A stretch of 64,000 nt of DNA from Megachile rotundata (GCF_050947335.1 NW_027473315.1:1116001-1180000), one strand, 5' to 3'. Numbered from the stretch's first letter, positions 13,936-28,154 are shown. Numbers and translations are program-made. The notes: generated from the letters alone by a model not told the origin.

Positions 13936-14159
13936 GCATTGTGATTGAATGATTGTGAGCGTATGATTGTGAGTGTATGATTGTGATTGTATGATTGTTT
14001 TTGTATGATTGTGATTGTATGATTGTGATCGTACGATTGTGATCGTATGATTGTGATTGTATGATTGTGATCGTTTGATTGTGGTTGTATAATTATTGTT
14101 CTATTATTGTGATTGTATGATTGTTCTTGTATGATTATGATCGTATGATTGTAATTGCA
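13936..14159 (+). repeat. S block copy 4 (in copy A)
   Basis: The first unit is GCATTGTGATTGAA rather than TCATTG. That change is shared only with the duplicate at 25,993-26,216, at an offset of 12,057 bp. Confidence 0.9.
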
Positions 14160-15447
14160 TGATTGTGATTGTATGATTGTGATTGTATGATTGTGATTGT
14201 ATGATTGTGATTGTATGATTGTGATTGTATGGTTGTGATTGTATGATTGCGATAGTATGATTGCGATTGTATGATTGTGATTGTATGATTGTGATTGTAT
14301 GATTGTGATTGTATGATTGTGATTGTATGATTGTGATTGTATGATTGTGATTGTATGATTGTGTTTGTATTATTGTGATTGTATGATTGCGATAGTATGA
14401 TTGTGATTGTACGATTGTGATTGTATGATTGTCTTCGTATGATTGTGATCGTATGATTGTGATTGTATGATTGTGATTGTATGATTGTGATTGTATCATT
14501 GTGATTGTATGATTGTGATCATATGATTGTGATTGTATGATTGTGATTGTATGATTGTTTTTGTATGATTGTGATTGTATAGTAGTAATTGTATGATTGT
14601 CATCGTATGATTGTGATTGTATGATTGTTTTTGTATGATTGTGATTGTATAGTAGTAATTGTATGATTGTCTTCGTATGATTGTAATCGTATGATTGTGA
14701 TTGTATGATTGTGATTGTATGATTGTGATTGTATGATTGTGATTGTATCATTGTGATTGTATGATTGTGATCATATGATTGTGATTGTATGATTGTGATT
14801 GTATGATTGTTTTTGTATGATTGTGATTGTATGATTGTGATTGTATGATTGTGATTGTATGATTGTGATTGTATTATTGTGATTGTATGATTGTGATTGT
14901 ATGATTGTGATTGTATGATTGCGATAGTATGATTGTGATTGTATGATTGTGATTGTATGACTGTGATTGTATGATTGAGATTGAATGATTGTGATTGTAT
15001 GATTGTGATTGTATGATTGAGATTGTATGATTGTGATTGTATTATTGTGATTGTATGATTGTGATTGTATGATTGTGATTGTATGATTGTGAATGTATGA
15101 TTGTGATTGTATGATTGTGATTGTATGATTGTGATTGTATGATTGTTCTTGTGTGATTGTGATTGTATAGTAGTAATTGTAGGATTGTCATCGTATGATT
15201 GTGATTGTATGATTGTTTTTGTATGATTGTGATTGTATAGTAGTAATTGTATGATTGTCTTCGTATGATTGTGGTTGTATGATTGTGATTGTATCATTGC
15301 GATAGTATGATTGTGATTGTATGATTGTGATTGTATGATTGTGATTGTATGATTGCGATTGTATGATTGCCATAGTATGATTGGGATTGTGTGATTGTGA
15401 TTGTATGATTGTGATTGTATGATTGAGATTGTATGATTGTGATTGTA

Positions 15448-15467
15448 TTATTGTGATTGTGATTGTA
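15448..15467 (+). repeat. 20-bp unit, copy 1 (copy A)
   Basis: A TTATTG unit carries one extra GATTGT hexamer (TTATTGTGATTGTGATTGTA), which shifts the register by +6. It shows directly that the hexamer inside the 14-mer can duplicate. Confidence 0.92.
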
Positions 15468-16853
15468 TGATTGTGATTGTATGATTGTGAATGTGTGATT
15501 GTGATTGTATGATTGTTTTTGTATGATTGTGATTGTATAGTAGTAATTGTATGTTTGCCATCGTATGATTGTGTTTGTATGATTGTTTTTGTATGATTGT
15601 GATTGTATAGTAGTAATTGTATGATTGTCTTCGTATGATTGTGATCGTATGATTGTGATAGTATGATTGTGATTGTATGATTGTGATTGTATGATTGTGA
15701 TTGTATGATTGTGATTGTATGATTGTGATTGTATGATTGTGATTGTATGATTGTGATTGTATGATTGTGATTGTATGATTGTGATTGTATGATTGTTTTT
15801 ATATGATTGTGATTGTATGATTGTGATTGCATGATTGTGATTGAATGATTGTGATTGTATAATTGTGATTGTACGATTGTGATTGTATGATTGTGATTGT
15901 ATGATTGCGATAGTATGATTGGGATTGTATGATTGTGATTGTATGATTGCGATTGTATGATTGAGATTGTATGATTGTGATTGTATTATTGTGATTGTAT
16001 GATTCTGATTGTATGATTGTGAATGTATGATTGTGATTGTATGATTGTGATTGTATGATTGTGATTGTATGATTGTGATTGTATGATTGTGATTGTATGA
16101 TTGTTTTTGTATGATTGTGATTGTATAGTAGTAATTGTATGATTGTCATCGTATGATTGTGATTGTATGATTGTTTTTGTATGATTGTGGGTGTATAGTA
16201 GTAATTGTATGATTGTCTTCGTATGATTGTGATCGTATGATTGTGATTGTATGATTGTGATTGTATGATTGTGATTGTATGATTGCGATAGTATGATTGT
16301 GATTGTATGATTGTGTTTGTATGATTGTGATTGTATAGTAGTAATTGTATGATTGTCTTCGTATGATTGTGATCGTATGATTGTGATTGTATGATTGTGA
16401 TTGTATGATTGTGATTGCATGATTGTGATTGAATGATTGTGATTGTATGATTATGATTGTATGATTGTTTTTGTATGATTGTGATTGTATGATTGTGATT
16501 GTATGATTGTGATTGTATGATTGTGATTGTATTATTGTGATTGTATGATTGTGATTGTATGATTGCGATAGTATGATTGTGATTGTATGATTGTGATTGT
16601 ATGATTGTGATTGTATGATTGTGATTGTATGATTGTGATTGTATGATTGTGATTGTATGATTGTGATTGTATGATTGTGATTGTATGATTGTGATTGTAT
16701 GATTGTGATTGTATGATTGTGATTGTATGATTGAGATTGTATGATTGTGATTGTATTATTGTGATTGTATGATTGTGATTGTATGATTGTGATTGTATGA
16801 TTGTGAATGTATGATTGTGATTGTATGATTGTGATTGTATGATTGTGATTGTA

Positions 16854-16866
16854 TGATTATTTTGTA
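16854..16866 (+). repeat. 13-bp unit, copy 5 (copy B)
   Basis: GAGATTG subtype, the counterpart of 5,959-5,971 at an offset of 10,895 bp. Confidence 0.9.
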
Positions 16867-18182
16867 TGATTGTGATTGTATAGTAGTAATTGTATGATTG
16901 TCATCGTATGATTGAGATTGTATGATTGTGATTGTATAGTAGTAATTGTAGGATTGTCTTCGTATGATTGTGATTGTATGATTGTTTTTGTATGATTGTG
17001 ATTGTATGATTGTGATTGTATGATTGTGATTGTATGATTGTGATTGTATGATTGTGATTGTATGATTGTGATTGTATGATTGTGATTGTATGATTGAGAT
17101 TGTATGATTGTGATTGTATTATTGTGATTGTATGATTGTGATTGTATGATTGTGATTGTATGATTGTGAATGTATGATTGTGATTGTATGATTGTGATTG
17201 TATGATTGTTTTTGTATGATTGTGATTGTATAGTAGTAATTGTATGATTGTCATCGTATGATTGTGATTGTATGATTGTTTTTGTATGATTGTGGGTGTA
17301 TAGTAGTAATTGTATGATTGTCTTCGTATGATTGTGATCGTATGATTGTGATTGTATGATTGTGATTGTATGATTGTGATTGCATGATTGTGATTGAATG
17401 ATTGTGATTGTATGATTGTGATTGTACGATTGTGATTGTATGATTGCGATAGTATGATTGTGATTGTATGATTGTGTTTGTATGATTGTGATTGCATGAT
17501 TGTGATTGTATGATTGTGATTGTATGATTGCGATTGTATGATTGAGATTGTATGATTGTGATTGTATTATTGTGATTGTATGATTGTGATTGTATGATTG
17601 TGATTGTATGATTGCGATAGTATGATTGTGATTGTATGATTGTGTTTGTATGATTGTGATTGTATAGTAGTAATTGTATGATTGTCTTCGTATGATTGTG
17701 ATCGTATGATTGTGATTGTATGATTGTGATTGTATGATTGTGATTGCATGATTGTGATTGAATGATTGTGATTGTATGATTATGATTGTATGATTGTTTT
17801 TGTATGATTGTGATTGTATGATTGTGATTGTATGATTGTGATTGTATGATTGTGATTGTATTATTGTGATTGTATGATTGTGATTGTATGATTGCGATAG
17901 TATGATTGTGATTGTATGATTGTGATTGTATGATTGTGATTGTATGATTGTGATTGTATGATTGTGATTGTATGATTGTGATTGTATGATTGTGATTGTA
18001 TGATTGTGATTGTATGATTGTGATTGTATGATTGTGATTGTATGATTGTGATTGTATGATTGAGATTGTATGATTGTGATTGTATTATTGTGATTGTATG
18101 ATTGTGATTGTATGATTGTGATTGTATGATTGTGAATGTATGATTGTGATTGTATGATTGTGATTGTATGATTGTGATTGTA

Positions 18183-18195
18183 TGATTATTTTGTA
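18183..18195 (+). repeat. 13-bp unit, copy 6 (copy B)
   Basis: Counterpart of 7,288-7,300. The 1,329-bp spacing from the preceding copy equals that in copy A. Confidence 0.9.
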
Positions 18196-20029
18196 TGATT
18201 GTGATTGTATAGTAGTAATTGTATGATTGTCATCGTATGATTGAGATTGTATGATTGTGATTGTATAGTAGTAATTGTAGGATTGTCTTCGTATGATTGT
18301 GATTGTATGATTGTTTTTGTATGATTGTGATTGTATGATTGTGATTGTATGATTGTGATTGTATGATTGTGATTGTATGATTGTGATTGTATGATTGTGA
18401 TTGTATGATTGTGATTGTATGATTGTGATTGTATGATTGAGATTGTATGATTGTGATTGTATTATTGTGATTGTATGATTGTGATTGTATGATTGTGATT
18501 GTATGATTGTGAATGTATGATTGTGATTGTATGATTGTGATTGTATGATTGTTTTTGTATGATTGTGATTGTATAGTAGTAATTGTATGATTGTCATCGT
18601 ATGATTGTGATTGTATGATTGTTTTTGTATGATTGTGGTTGTATAGTAGTAATTGTATGATTGTCTTCGTATGATTGTGATCGTATGATTGTGATTGTAT
18701 GCTTGTGATTGTATGATTGTGATTGCATGATTGTGATTGAATGATTGTGATTGTATGATTGTGATTGTACGATTGTGATTGTATGATTGCGATAGTATGA
18801 TTGTGATCATATGATTGTGATTTTATGATTGTGATTGTATGATTGTTTTTGTATGATTGTGATTGTATGATTGTGATTGTATGATTGTGATTGTATGATT
18901 GTGATTGTATGATTGTGATTGTATTATTGTGATTGTATGATTGTGATTGTATGATTGTGATTGTATTATTGTGATTGTATGATTGTGATTGTATGGTTGT
19001 GATTGTATGATTGTGAATGTATGATTGTGATTGTATGATTGTGATTGTATGATTGTTTTTGTATGATTGTGATTGTATAGTAGTAATTGTATGATTGTCA
19101 TCGTATGATTGTGATTGTATGATTGTTTTTGTATGATTGTGGGTGTATAGTAGTAATTGTATGATTGTCTTCGTATGATTGTGATCGTATGATTGTGATT
19201 GTATGATTGTGATTGTATGATTGTGATTGCATGATTGTGATTGAATGATTGTGATTGTATGATTGTGATTGTACGATTGTGATTGTATGATTGCGATAGT
19301 ATGATTGTGATTGTATGATTGTGTTTGTATGATTGTGATTGCATGATTGTGATTGTATGATTGTGATTGTATGATTGCGATTGTATGATTGAGATTGTAT
19401 GATTGTGATTGTATTATTGTGATTGTATGATTGTGATTGTATGATTGTGATTGTATGATTGCGATAGTATGATTGTGATTGTATGATTGTGTTTGTATGA
19501 TTGTGATTGTATAGTAGTAATTGTATGATTGTCTTCGTATGATTGTGATCGTATGATTGTGATTGTATGATTGTGATTGTATGATTGTGATTGCATGATT
19601 GTGATTGAATGATTGTGATTGTATGATTATGATTGTATGATTGTTTTTGTATGATTGTGATTGTATGATTGTGATTGTATGATTGTGATTGTATGATTGT
19701 GATTGTATTATTGTGATTGTATGATTGTGATTGTATGATTGCGATAGTATGATTGTGATTGTATGATTGTGATTGTATGATTGTGATTGTATGATTGTGA
19801 TTGTATGATTGTGATTGTATGATTGTGATTGTATGATTGTGATTGTATGATTGTGATTGTATGATTGTGATTGTATGATTGTGATTGTATGATTGTGATT
19901 GTATGATTGAGATTGTATGATTGTGATTGTATTATTGTGATTGTATGATTGTGATTGTATGATTGTGATTGTATGATTGTGAATGTATGATTGTGATTGT
20001 ATGATTGTGATTGTATGATTGTGATTGTA

Positions 20030-20042
20030 TGATTATTTTGTA
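20030..20042 (+). repeat. 13-bp unit, copy 7 (copy B)
   Basis: Counterpart of 9,135-9,147. It lies just before the 532-bp block found only in copy B. Confidence 0.9.
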
Positions 20043-20160
20043 TGATTGTGATTGTATAGTAGTAATTGTATGATTGTCATCGTATGATTGAGATTGTATG
20101 ATTGTGATTGTATAGTAGTAATTGTAGGATTGTCTTCGTATGATTGTGATTGTATGATTG

Positions 20161-20692
20161 TTTTTGTATGATTGTGATTGTATGATTGTGATTGTATGAT
20201 TGTGATTGTATGATTGTGATTGTATGATTGTGATTGTATGATTGTGATTGTATGATTGTGATTGTATGATTGTGATTGTATGATTGAGATTGTATGATTG
20301 TGATTGTATTATTGTGATTGTATGATTGTGATTGTATGATTGTGATTGTATGATTGTGAATGTATGATTGTGATTGTATGATTGTGATTGTATGATTGTT
20401 TTTGTATGATTGTGATTGTATAGTAGTAATTGTATGATTGTCATCGTATGATTGTGATTGTATGATTGTTTTTGTATGATTGTGGTTGTATAGTAGTAAT
20501 TGTATGATTGTCTTCGTATGATTGTGATCGTATGATTGTGATTGTATGCTTGTGATTGTATGATTGTGATTGCATGATTGTGATTGAATGATTGTGATTG
20601 TATGATTGTGATTGTACGATTGTGATTGTATGATTGCGATAGTATGATTGTGATCATATGATTGTGATTTTATGATTGTGATTGTATGATTG
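20161..20692 (+). repeat. 532-bp segment present in copy B, absent from copy A
   Basis: It starts at the five T's of one T5 unit and stops just before the five T's of another. In copy A these two T5 units are one (9,266). The segment is 38 whole units and repeats variants seen in 7.42-7.95 and 18.31-18.84 kb, including the private TGCTTGTG and GATCATATGATTGTGATTTTA units. Exchange between the two T5 units explains the difference; direction (gain in B or loss in A) is not decided by the sequence. Confidence 0.88.
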
Positions 20693-21344
20693 TTTTTGTA
20701 TGATTGTGATTGTATGATTGTGATTGTATGATTGTGATTGTATGATTGTGATTGTATGATTGTGATTGTATTATTGTGATTGTATGATTGTGATTGTATG
20801 ATTGTGATTGTATGATTGCGATAGTATGATTGTGATTGTATGGTTGTGATTGTATGATTGTGATTGTATGATTGCGATAGTATGATTGTGATTGTATGAT
20901 TGTGATTGTATGATTGTGATTGTATAATTGTGATTGTATGATTGAGATTGTATGATTGTGATTGTATTATTGTGATTGTATGATTGTGATTGTATGATTG
21001 TGATTGTATGATTGTGAATGTATGATTGTGATTGTATGATAGTGATTGTGTGATTCTGATTGTATGATTGTTTTTGTATGATTGTGATTGTATAGTAGTA
21101 ATTGTATGATTGTCATCGTATGATTGTGATTGTATGATTGTTTTTGTATGATTGTGATTGTATAGTAGTAATTGTATGATTGTCTTCGTATGATTGTGAT
21201 CGTATGATAGTGATTGTATGATTGTGATTGTATGATTGTGATTGTATGATTGTGATTGTATGATTGTGATTGTATGATTGTGATTGTATGATTGTGATTG
21301 TATGATTGTGATTGTATGATTGTGATTGTATGATTGTGATTGTA

Positions 21345-21498
21345 TCATTGTGATTGCATGATTGTTTTTGTATGATTGTGATTTCATGATTGTGATTGTA
21401 TGATTGTGCCTGTATGATTGTGATGGTATGATTGTGATTGTATGATTGCGATTGTATGATTGCAATTTTATGAGTGTGACTATATGATTATGATTGTA
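21345..21498 (+). repeat. R block copy 3 (copy B)
   Basis: Counterpart of 9,918-10,071 at an offset of 11,427 bp, with the same GACTATA change. Confidence 0.9.
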
Positions 21499-22226
21499 TG
21501 ATTGTGATTGTATGATTGTTTTTGTATGATTGTGATTGTATGATTGTGATTGTATGATTGTGATTGCATGATTGTGGTTGTATGATTATGGTTCTATTAT
21601 TGTGATTGTATGATTTTTCTTGTATGATTATGATCGTATGATTGTAATTGCATGATTGTGATTGTATGATTGTGATTGTATGATTGTGATTGTATGATTG
21701 TGATTATATGATTGCGATAGTATGATTGTGACTGTATGATTGTGATTGTATGATTGTGATTGTATGATTGTGATTGTATGATTGTGATTGTATTATTGTG
21801 ATTGTATGATTGTGATTGTATGACTGCGATAGCATGATTGTGATTGTATGTTTGTGATTGTATGATTGTGATTGTATGATTGAGATTGTATGATTGTGAT
21901 ATTATTATTGTGATTGTGTGATTGTGATTGTATGATTGTTATTGTATGATTGTGAATGTATGATTGTGATTGTATGATTGTGATTGTATGATTGAGATTG
22001 TATGATTGTTTTCGTATGATTGTGATTGTATGATTGAGATTGTATGATTGTTTTCGTATGATTGTGATTGTATAGTAGTAATTGTATGATTGTCATCATA
22101 TGATTGTGATTGTATGATTGTTTTTGTATGATTGTGATTGTATAGTAGTAATTGTATGATTGTCTTCGTATGATTGTGATCGTATGATTGTGATCGTATG
22201 ATTGTGATTGTATGATTGTGATTGTA

Positions 22227-22450
22227 TCATTGTGATTGAATGATTGTGAGCGTATGATTGTGAGTGTATGATTGTGATTGTATGATTGTTTTTGTATGAT
22301 TGTGATTGTATGATTGTGATCGTACGATTGTGATCGTATGATTGTGATTGTATGATTGTGATCGTTTGATTGTGGTTGTATAATTATTGTTCTATTATTG
22401 TGATTCTATGATTGTTCTTGTATGATTATGATCGTATGATTGTAATTGCA
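22227..22450 (+). repeat. S block copy 5 (in copy B)
   Basis: This is the counterpart of 10,800-11,023, including the private TTATTGTGATTCTA unit. It lies 3' of the 532-bp block that is present only in copy B. Confidence 0.9.
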
Positions 22451-24032
22451 TGATTGTGATTGTATGATTGTGATTGTATGATTGTGATTGTATGATTGTG
22501 ATTGTATGATTGTGATTGTATGGTTGTGATTGTATGATTGCGATAGTATAATTGCGATTGTATGATTGTGATTGTATGATTGTGATTGTATGATTGTGAT
22601 TGTATGATTGTGATTGTATGATTGTGATTGTATGATTGTGATTGTATTATTGTGATTGTATGATTGCGATAGTATGATTGTGATTGTACGATTGTGATTG
22701 TATGATTGTCTTCGTATGATTGTGATCGTATGATTGTGATTGTATGATTGTGATTGTATGATTGTGATTGTATGATTGTGATTGTATCATTGTGATTGTA
22801 TGATTGTGATCATATGATTGTGATTGTATGATTGTGATTGTATGATTGTTTTTGTATGATTGTGATTGTATAGTAGTAATTGTATGATTGTCATCGTATG
22901 ATTGTGATTGTATGATTGTTTTTGTATGATTGTGATTGTATAGTAGTAATTGTATGATTGTCTTCGTATGATTGTGATCGTATGATTGTGATTGTATGAT
23001 TGTGATTGTATGATTGTGATTGTATGATTGTGATTGTATCATTGTGATTGTATGATTGTGATCATATGATTGTGATTGTATGATTGTGATTGTATGATTG
23101 TTTTTGTATGATTGTGATTGTATGATTGTGATTGTATGATTGTGATTGCATGATTGTGATTGTATGATTGTGATTGTATTATTGTGATTGTATGATTGTG
23201 ATTGTATGATTGTGATTGTATGATTGTGATTGTATGATTGTGATTGTATGATTCTGAATGTATGATTGTGATTGTATGATTGTGATTGTATGATTGTGAT
23301 TGTATGATTGTTTTTGTATGATTGTGATTGTATAGTAGTAATTGTATGATTGTCATCGTATGATTGTGATTGTATGATTGTGATTGTATGATTGTGATCG
23401 TATAATTGTGATTGTATGATTGTGATTGTATGATTGTGATTGTATGATTGTGACTGTATCATTGCGATTGTATGATTGTGATCATATGATTGTGATTGTA
23501 TGATTGTGATTGTATGATTGTTTTTGTATGATTGTGATTGTATGATTGTGATTGTATAGTAGTAATTGTATGATTGTCTTCGTATGATTGTGATCGTATG
23601 ATTGTGATTGTATGATTGCGATTGTATGATTGTGATTGTATGATTGTGATTGTATCATTGTGATTGTATGATTGTGATCATATGATTGTGATTGTATGAT
23701 TGTGATTGTATGATTGTTTTTGTATGATTTTGACTGTATGATTGTTTTTGTATGATTCTGATTGTATGATTGTGATTGTATGATTGTGATAGTATGATTG
23801 TGATTGTATGATTGTGATTGTATGATTGCGATAGTATGATTGTGATTGTATGATTGTGATTGTATCATTGCGACAGTATGATTGTGATTGTATGATTGTG
23901 ATTGTATTATTGTGATTGTATGATTGTGATTGTATGATTGTGATTGTATGATTGCGATAGTATGATTGTGATTGTATGATTGTGATTGTATGATTGTGAT
24001 TGTATGATTGCGATAGTATGATTGTGATTGTA

Positions 24033-24186
24033 TCATTGTGATTGCATGATTGTTTTTGTATGATTGTGATTTCATGATTGTGATTGTATGATTGTGCCTG
24101 TATGATTGTGATGGTATGATTGTGATTGTATGATTGCGATTGTATGATTGCAATTTTATGAGTGTGATTATATGATTATGATTGTA
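24033..24186 (+). repeat. R block copy 4 (copy B)
   Basis: Counterpart of 12,606-12,759 at an offset of 11,427 bp. Confidence 0.9.
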
Positions 24187-24900
24187 TGATTGTGATTGTA
24201 TGATTGTTTTTGTATGATTGTGATTGTATGATTGTGATTGTATGATTGTCATTGTATGATTGCGATAGTATGATTGGGATTGTATGATTGTGATTGTATG
24301 TTTGCGATTGTATGATTGAGATTGTATGATTGTGATTGTATTATTGTGATTGTATGATTGTGATTGTATGATTGTGATTGTATGATTGTCATTGTATGAT
24401 TGTGATTGTATCATTGTGATTGTAAGATTGTGATCATATGATTGTGATTGTATGATTGTGATTGTATGATTGTTTTTGTATGATTGTGATTGTATGATTG
24501 TGATTGTATGATTGTGATTGTATGATTGTGATTGTATGATTGTGATTGTATTATTGTGATTGTATGATTGTGATTGTATGATTGTGATTGTATGATTGCG
24601 ATAGTATGATTGTGATTGTATGATTGTGATTGTATGATTGTGATTGTATGATTGCGATAGTATGATTGTGATTGTATGATTGTGATTGTATGATTGTGAT
24701 TGTATAATTGTGATTGTATGATTGAGATTGTATGATTGTGATTGTATTATTGTGATTGTATGATTGTGATTGTATGATTGTGATTGTATGATTGTGAATG
24801 TATGATTGTGATTGTATGATAGTGATTGTGTGATTCTGATTGTATGATTGTTTTTGTATGATTGTGATTGTATAGTAGTAATTGTATGATTGTCGTCGTA

Positions 24901-25558
24901 TGATTGTGATTGTATGATTGTTTTTGTATGATTGTGATTGTATAGTAGTAATTGTATGATTGTCTTCGTATGATTGTGATCGTATGATAGTGATTGTATG
25001 ATTGTGATTGTATGATTGTGATTGTATGATTGTGATTGTATGATTGTGATTGTATGATTGTGATTGTATGATTGTGATTGTATGATTGTGATTGTATGAT
25101 TGTGATTGTATGATTGTGATTGTATGATTGTGATTGTATCATTGTGATTGCATGATTGTTTTTGTATGATTGTGATTTCATGATTGTGATTGTATGATTG
25201 TGCCTGTATGATTGTGATGGTATGATTGTGATTGTATGATTGCGATTGTATGATTGCAATTTTATGAGTGTGATTATATGATTACGATTGTATGATTGTG
25301 ATTGTATGATTGTTTTTGTATGATTGTGATTGTATGATTGTGATTGTATGATTGTGATTGCATGATTGTGGTTGTATGATTATGGTTCTATTATTGTGAT
25401 TGTATGATTTTTCTTGTATGATTATGATCGTATGATTGTAATTGCATGATTGTGATTGTATGATTGTGATTGTATGATTGTGATTGTATGATTGTGATTA
25501 TATGATTGCGATAGTATGATTGTGACTGTATGATTGTGATTGTATGATTGTGATTGTA
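24901..25558 (+). repeat. Region holding the 630-bp (45-unit) excess of copy B
   Basis: Copy A has only two consensus units (13,474-13,501) between its GTCGTCGTA unit and the next TTATTG unit, while copy B has 658 bp there. The extra sequence includes a second half T cassette, a long consensus run, an R block and GGTTCTATTATTG variants. As related material exists near 9.7-10.3 kb, loss from copy A is the simpler reading. Confidence 0.85.
25139..25292 (+). repeat. R block copy 5 (copy B only)
   Basis: The last unit reads TGATTACGATTGTA. It lies inside the 630-bp excess, so copy A has no counterpart. Confidence 0.9.
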
Positions 25559-25992
25559 TTATTGTGATTGTATGATTGTGATTGTATGACTGCGATAGCA
25601 TGATTGTGATTGTATGTTTGTGATTGTATGATTGTGATTGTATGATTGAGATTGTATGATTGTGATTGTATTATTGTGATTGTGTGATTGTGATTGTATG
25701 ATTGTTATTGTATGATTGTGAATGTATGATTGTGATTGTATGATTGTGATTGTATGATTGAGATTGTATGATTGTTTTCGTATGATTGTGATTGTATGAT
25801 TGAGATTGTATGATTGTTTTCGTATGATTGTGATTGTATAGTAGTAATTGTATGATTGTCATCATATGATTGTGATTGTATGATTGTTTTTGTATGATTG
25901 TGATTGTATAGTAGTAATTGTATGATTGTCTTCGTATGATTGTGATCGTATGATTGTGATCGTATGATTGTGATTGTATGATTGTGATTGTA

Positions 25993-26216
25993 GCATTGTG
26001 ATTGAATGATTGTGAGCGTATGATTGTGAGTGTATGATTGTGATTGTATGATTGTTTTTGTATGATTGTGATTGTATGATTGTGATCGTACGATTGTGAT
26101 CGTATGATTGTGATTGTATGATTGTGATCGTTTGATTGTGGTTGTATAATTATTGTTCTATTATTGTGATTGTATGATTGTTCTTGTATGATTATGATCG
26201 TATGATTGTAATTGCA
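25993..26216 (+). repeat. S block copy 6 (in copy B)
   Basis: This is the counterpart of 13,936-14,159 and shares the GCATTG first unit. Confidence 0.9.
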
Positions 26217-27504
26217 TGATTGTGATTGTATGATTGTGATTGTATGATTGTGATTGTATGATTGTGATTGTATGATTGTGATTGTATGGTTGTGATTGTA
26301 TGATTGCGATAGTATGATTGCGATTGTATGATTGTGATTGTATGATTGTGATTGTATGATTGTGATTGTATGATTGTGATTGTATGATTGTGATTGTATG
26401 ATTGTGATTGTATGATTGTGTTTGTATTATTGTGATTGTATGATTGCGATAGTATGATTGTGATTGTACGATTGTGATTGTATGATTGTCTTCGTATGAT
26501 TGTGATCGTATGATTGTGATTGTATGATTGTGATTGTATGATTGTGATTGTATCATTGTGATTGTATGATTGTGATCATATGATTGTGATTGTATGATTG
26601 TGATTGTATGATTGTTTTTGTATGATTGTGATTGTATAGTAGTAATTGTATGATTGTCATCGTATGATTGTGATTGTATGATTGTTTTTGTATGATTGTG
26701 ATTGTATAGTAGTAATTGTATGATTGTCTTCGTATGATTGTAATCGTATGATTGTGATTGTATGATTGTGATTGTATGATTGTGATTGTATGATTGTGAT
26801 TGTATCATTGTGATTGTATGATTGTGATCATATGATTGTGATTGTATGATTGTGATTGTATGATTGTTTTTGTATGATTGTGATTGTATGATTGTGATTG
26901 TATGATTGTGATTGTATGATTGTGATTGTATTATTGTGATTGTATGATTGTGATTGTATGATTGTGATTGTATGATTGCGATAGTATGATTGTGATTGTA
27001 TGATTGTGATTGTATGACTGTGATTGTATGATTGAGATTGAATGATTGTGATTGTATGATTGTGATTGTATGATTGAGATTGTATGATTGTGATTGTATT
27101 ATTGTGATTGTATGATTGTGATTGTATGATTGTGATTGTATGATTGTGAATGTATGATTGTGATTGTATGATTGTGATTGTATGATTGTGATTGTATGAT
27201 TGTTCTTGTGTGATTGTGATTGTATAGTAGTAATTGTAGGATTGTCATCGTATGATTGTGATTGTATGATTGTTTTTGTATGATTGTGATTGTATAGTAG
27301 TAATTGTATGATTGTCTTCGTATGATTGTGGTTGTATGATTGTGATTGTATCATTGCGATAGTATGATTGTGATTGTATGATTGTGATTGTATGATTGTG
27401 ATTGTATGATTGCGATTGTATGATTGCCATAGTATGATTGGGATTGTGTGATTGTGATTGTATGATTGTGATTGTATGATTGAGATTGTATGATTGTGAT
27501 TGTA

Positions 27505-27524
27505 TTATTGTGATTGTGATTGTA
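27505..27524 (+). repeat. 20-bp unit, copy 2 (copy B)
   Basis: Counterpart of 15,448-15,467 at an offset of 12,057 bp. Confidence 0.92.
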
Positions 27525-28154
27525 TGATTGTGATTGTATGATTGTGAATGTGTGATTGTGATTGTATGATTGTTTTTGTATGATTGTGATTGTATAGTAG
27601 TAATTGTATGTTTGCCATCGTATGATTGTGTTTGTATGATTGTTTTTGTATGATTGTGATTGTATAGTAGTAATTGTATGATTGTCTTCGTATGATTGTG
27701 ATCGTATGATTGTGATAGTATGATTGTGATTGTATGATTGTGATTGTATGATTGTGATTGTATGATTGTGATTGTATGATTGTGATTGTATGATTGTGAT
27801 TGTATGATTGTGATTGTATGATTGTGATTGTATGATTGTGATTGTATGATTGTTTTTATATGATTGTGATTGTATGATTGTGATTGCATGATTGTGATTG
27901 AATGATTGTGATTGTATAATTGTGATTGTACGATTGTGATTGTATGATTGTGATTGTATGATTGCGATAGTATGATTGGGATTGTATGATTGTGATTGTA
28001 TGATTGCGATTGTATGATTGAGATTGTATGATTGTGATTGTATTATTGTGATTGTATGATTCTGATTGTATGATTGTGAATGTATGATTGTGATTGTATG
28101 ATTGTGATTGTATGATTGTGATTGTATGATTGTGATTGTATGATTGTGATTGTA

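Larger units (their letters stand above)
4965..16097 (+). repeat. Copy A of the 11-12 kb head-to-tail duplication
   Basis: The T5 unit at 4,965 matches the T5 unit at 16,098, and ordered private variants then match over the full length. Offsets are 11,133 bp at the left edge, then 10,909, 10,895, 11,427 and 12,057 bp as block-sized gains and losses accumulate. Homology ends after the run of five consensus units at 16,028-16,097; in copy B the same run continues for seven units. Copy A contains its own smaller repeats: related segments start at the 13-bp units 5,959, 7,288 and 9,135. It also holds two S blocks, two R blocks and one 20-bp unit. Confidence 0.88.
16098..28154 (+). repeat. Copy B of the 11-12 kb head-to-tail duplication
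   Basis: Copy B follows copy A directly. Compared with A, it lacks about 224 bp matching A 5,105-5,356, has 14 bp less before its first 13-bp unit, has 532 bp more at 20,161-20,692 and has 630 bp more within about 24.90-25.56 kb. Between these events the order of variant units is the same, and only isolated base differences were noticed: A 7,385 T versus B 18,280 G, GACAAT near 12,450 versus GACAGT near 23,875, and a TTATG unit near 5,589 that is consensus in B. That is consistent with a recent duplication or an assembly duplication. Confidence 0.88.

Noticed and set aside
4965..28154. Two independent loci with similar sequence rather than a duplication
   Set aside because: The order of private variants and many exact offsets agree over more than 10 kb, and the copies abut at one unit boundary. 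Assembly duplication remains possible and is listed as a check.
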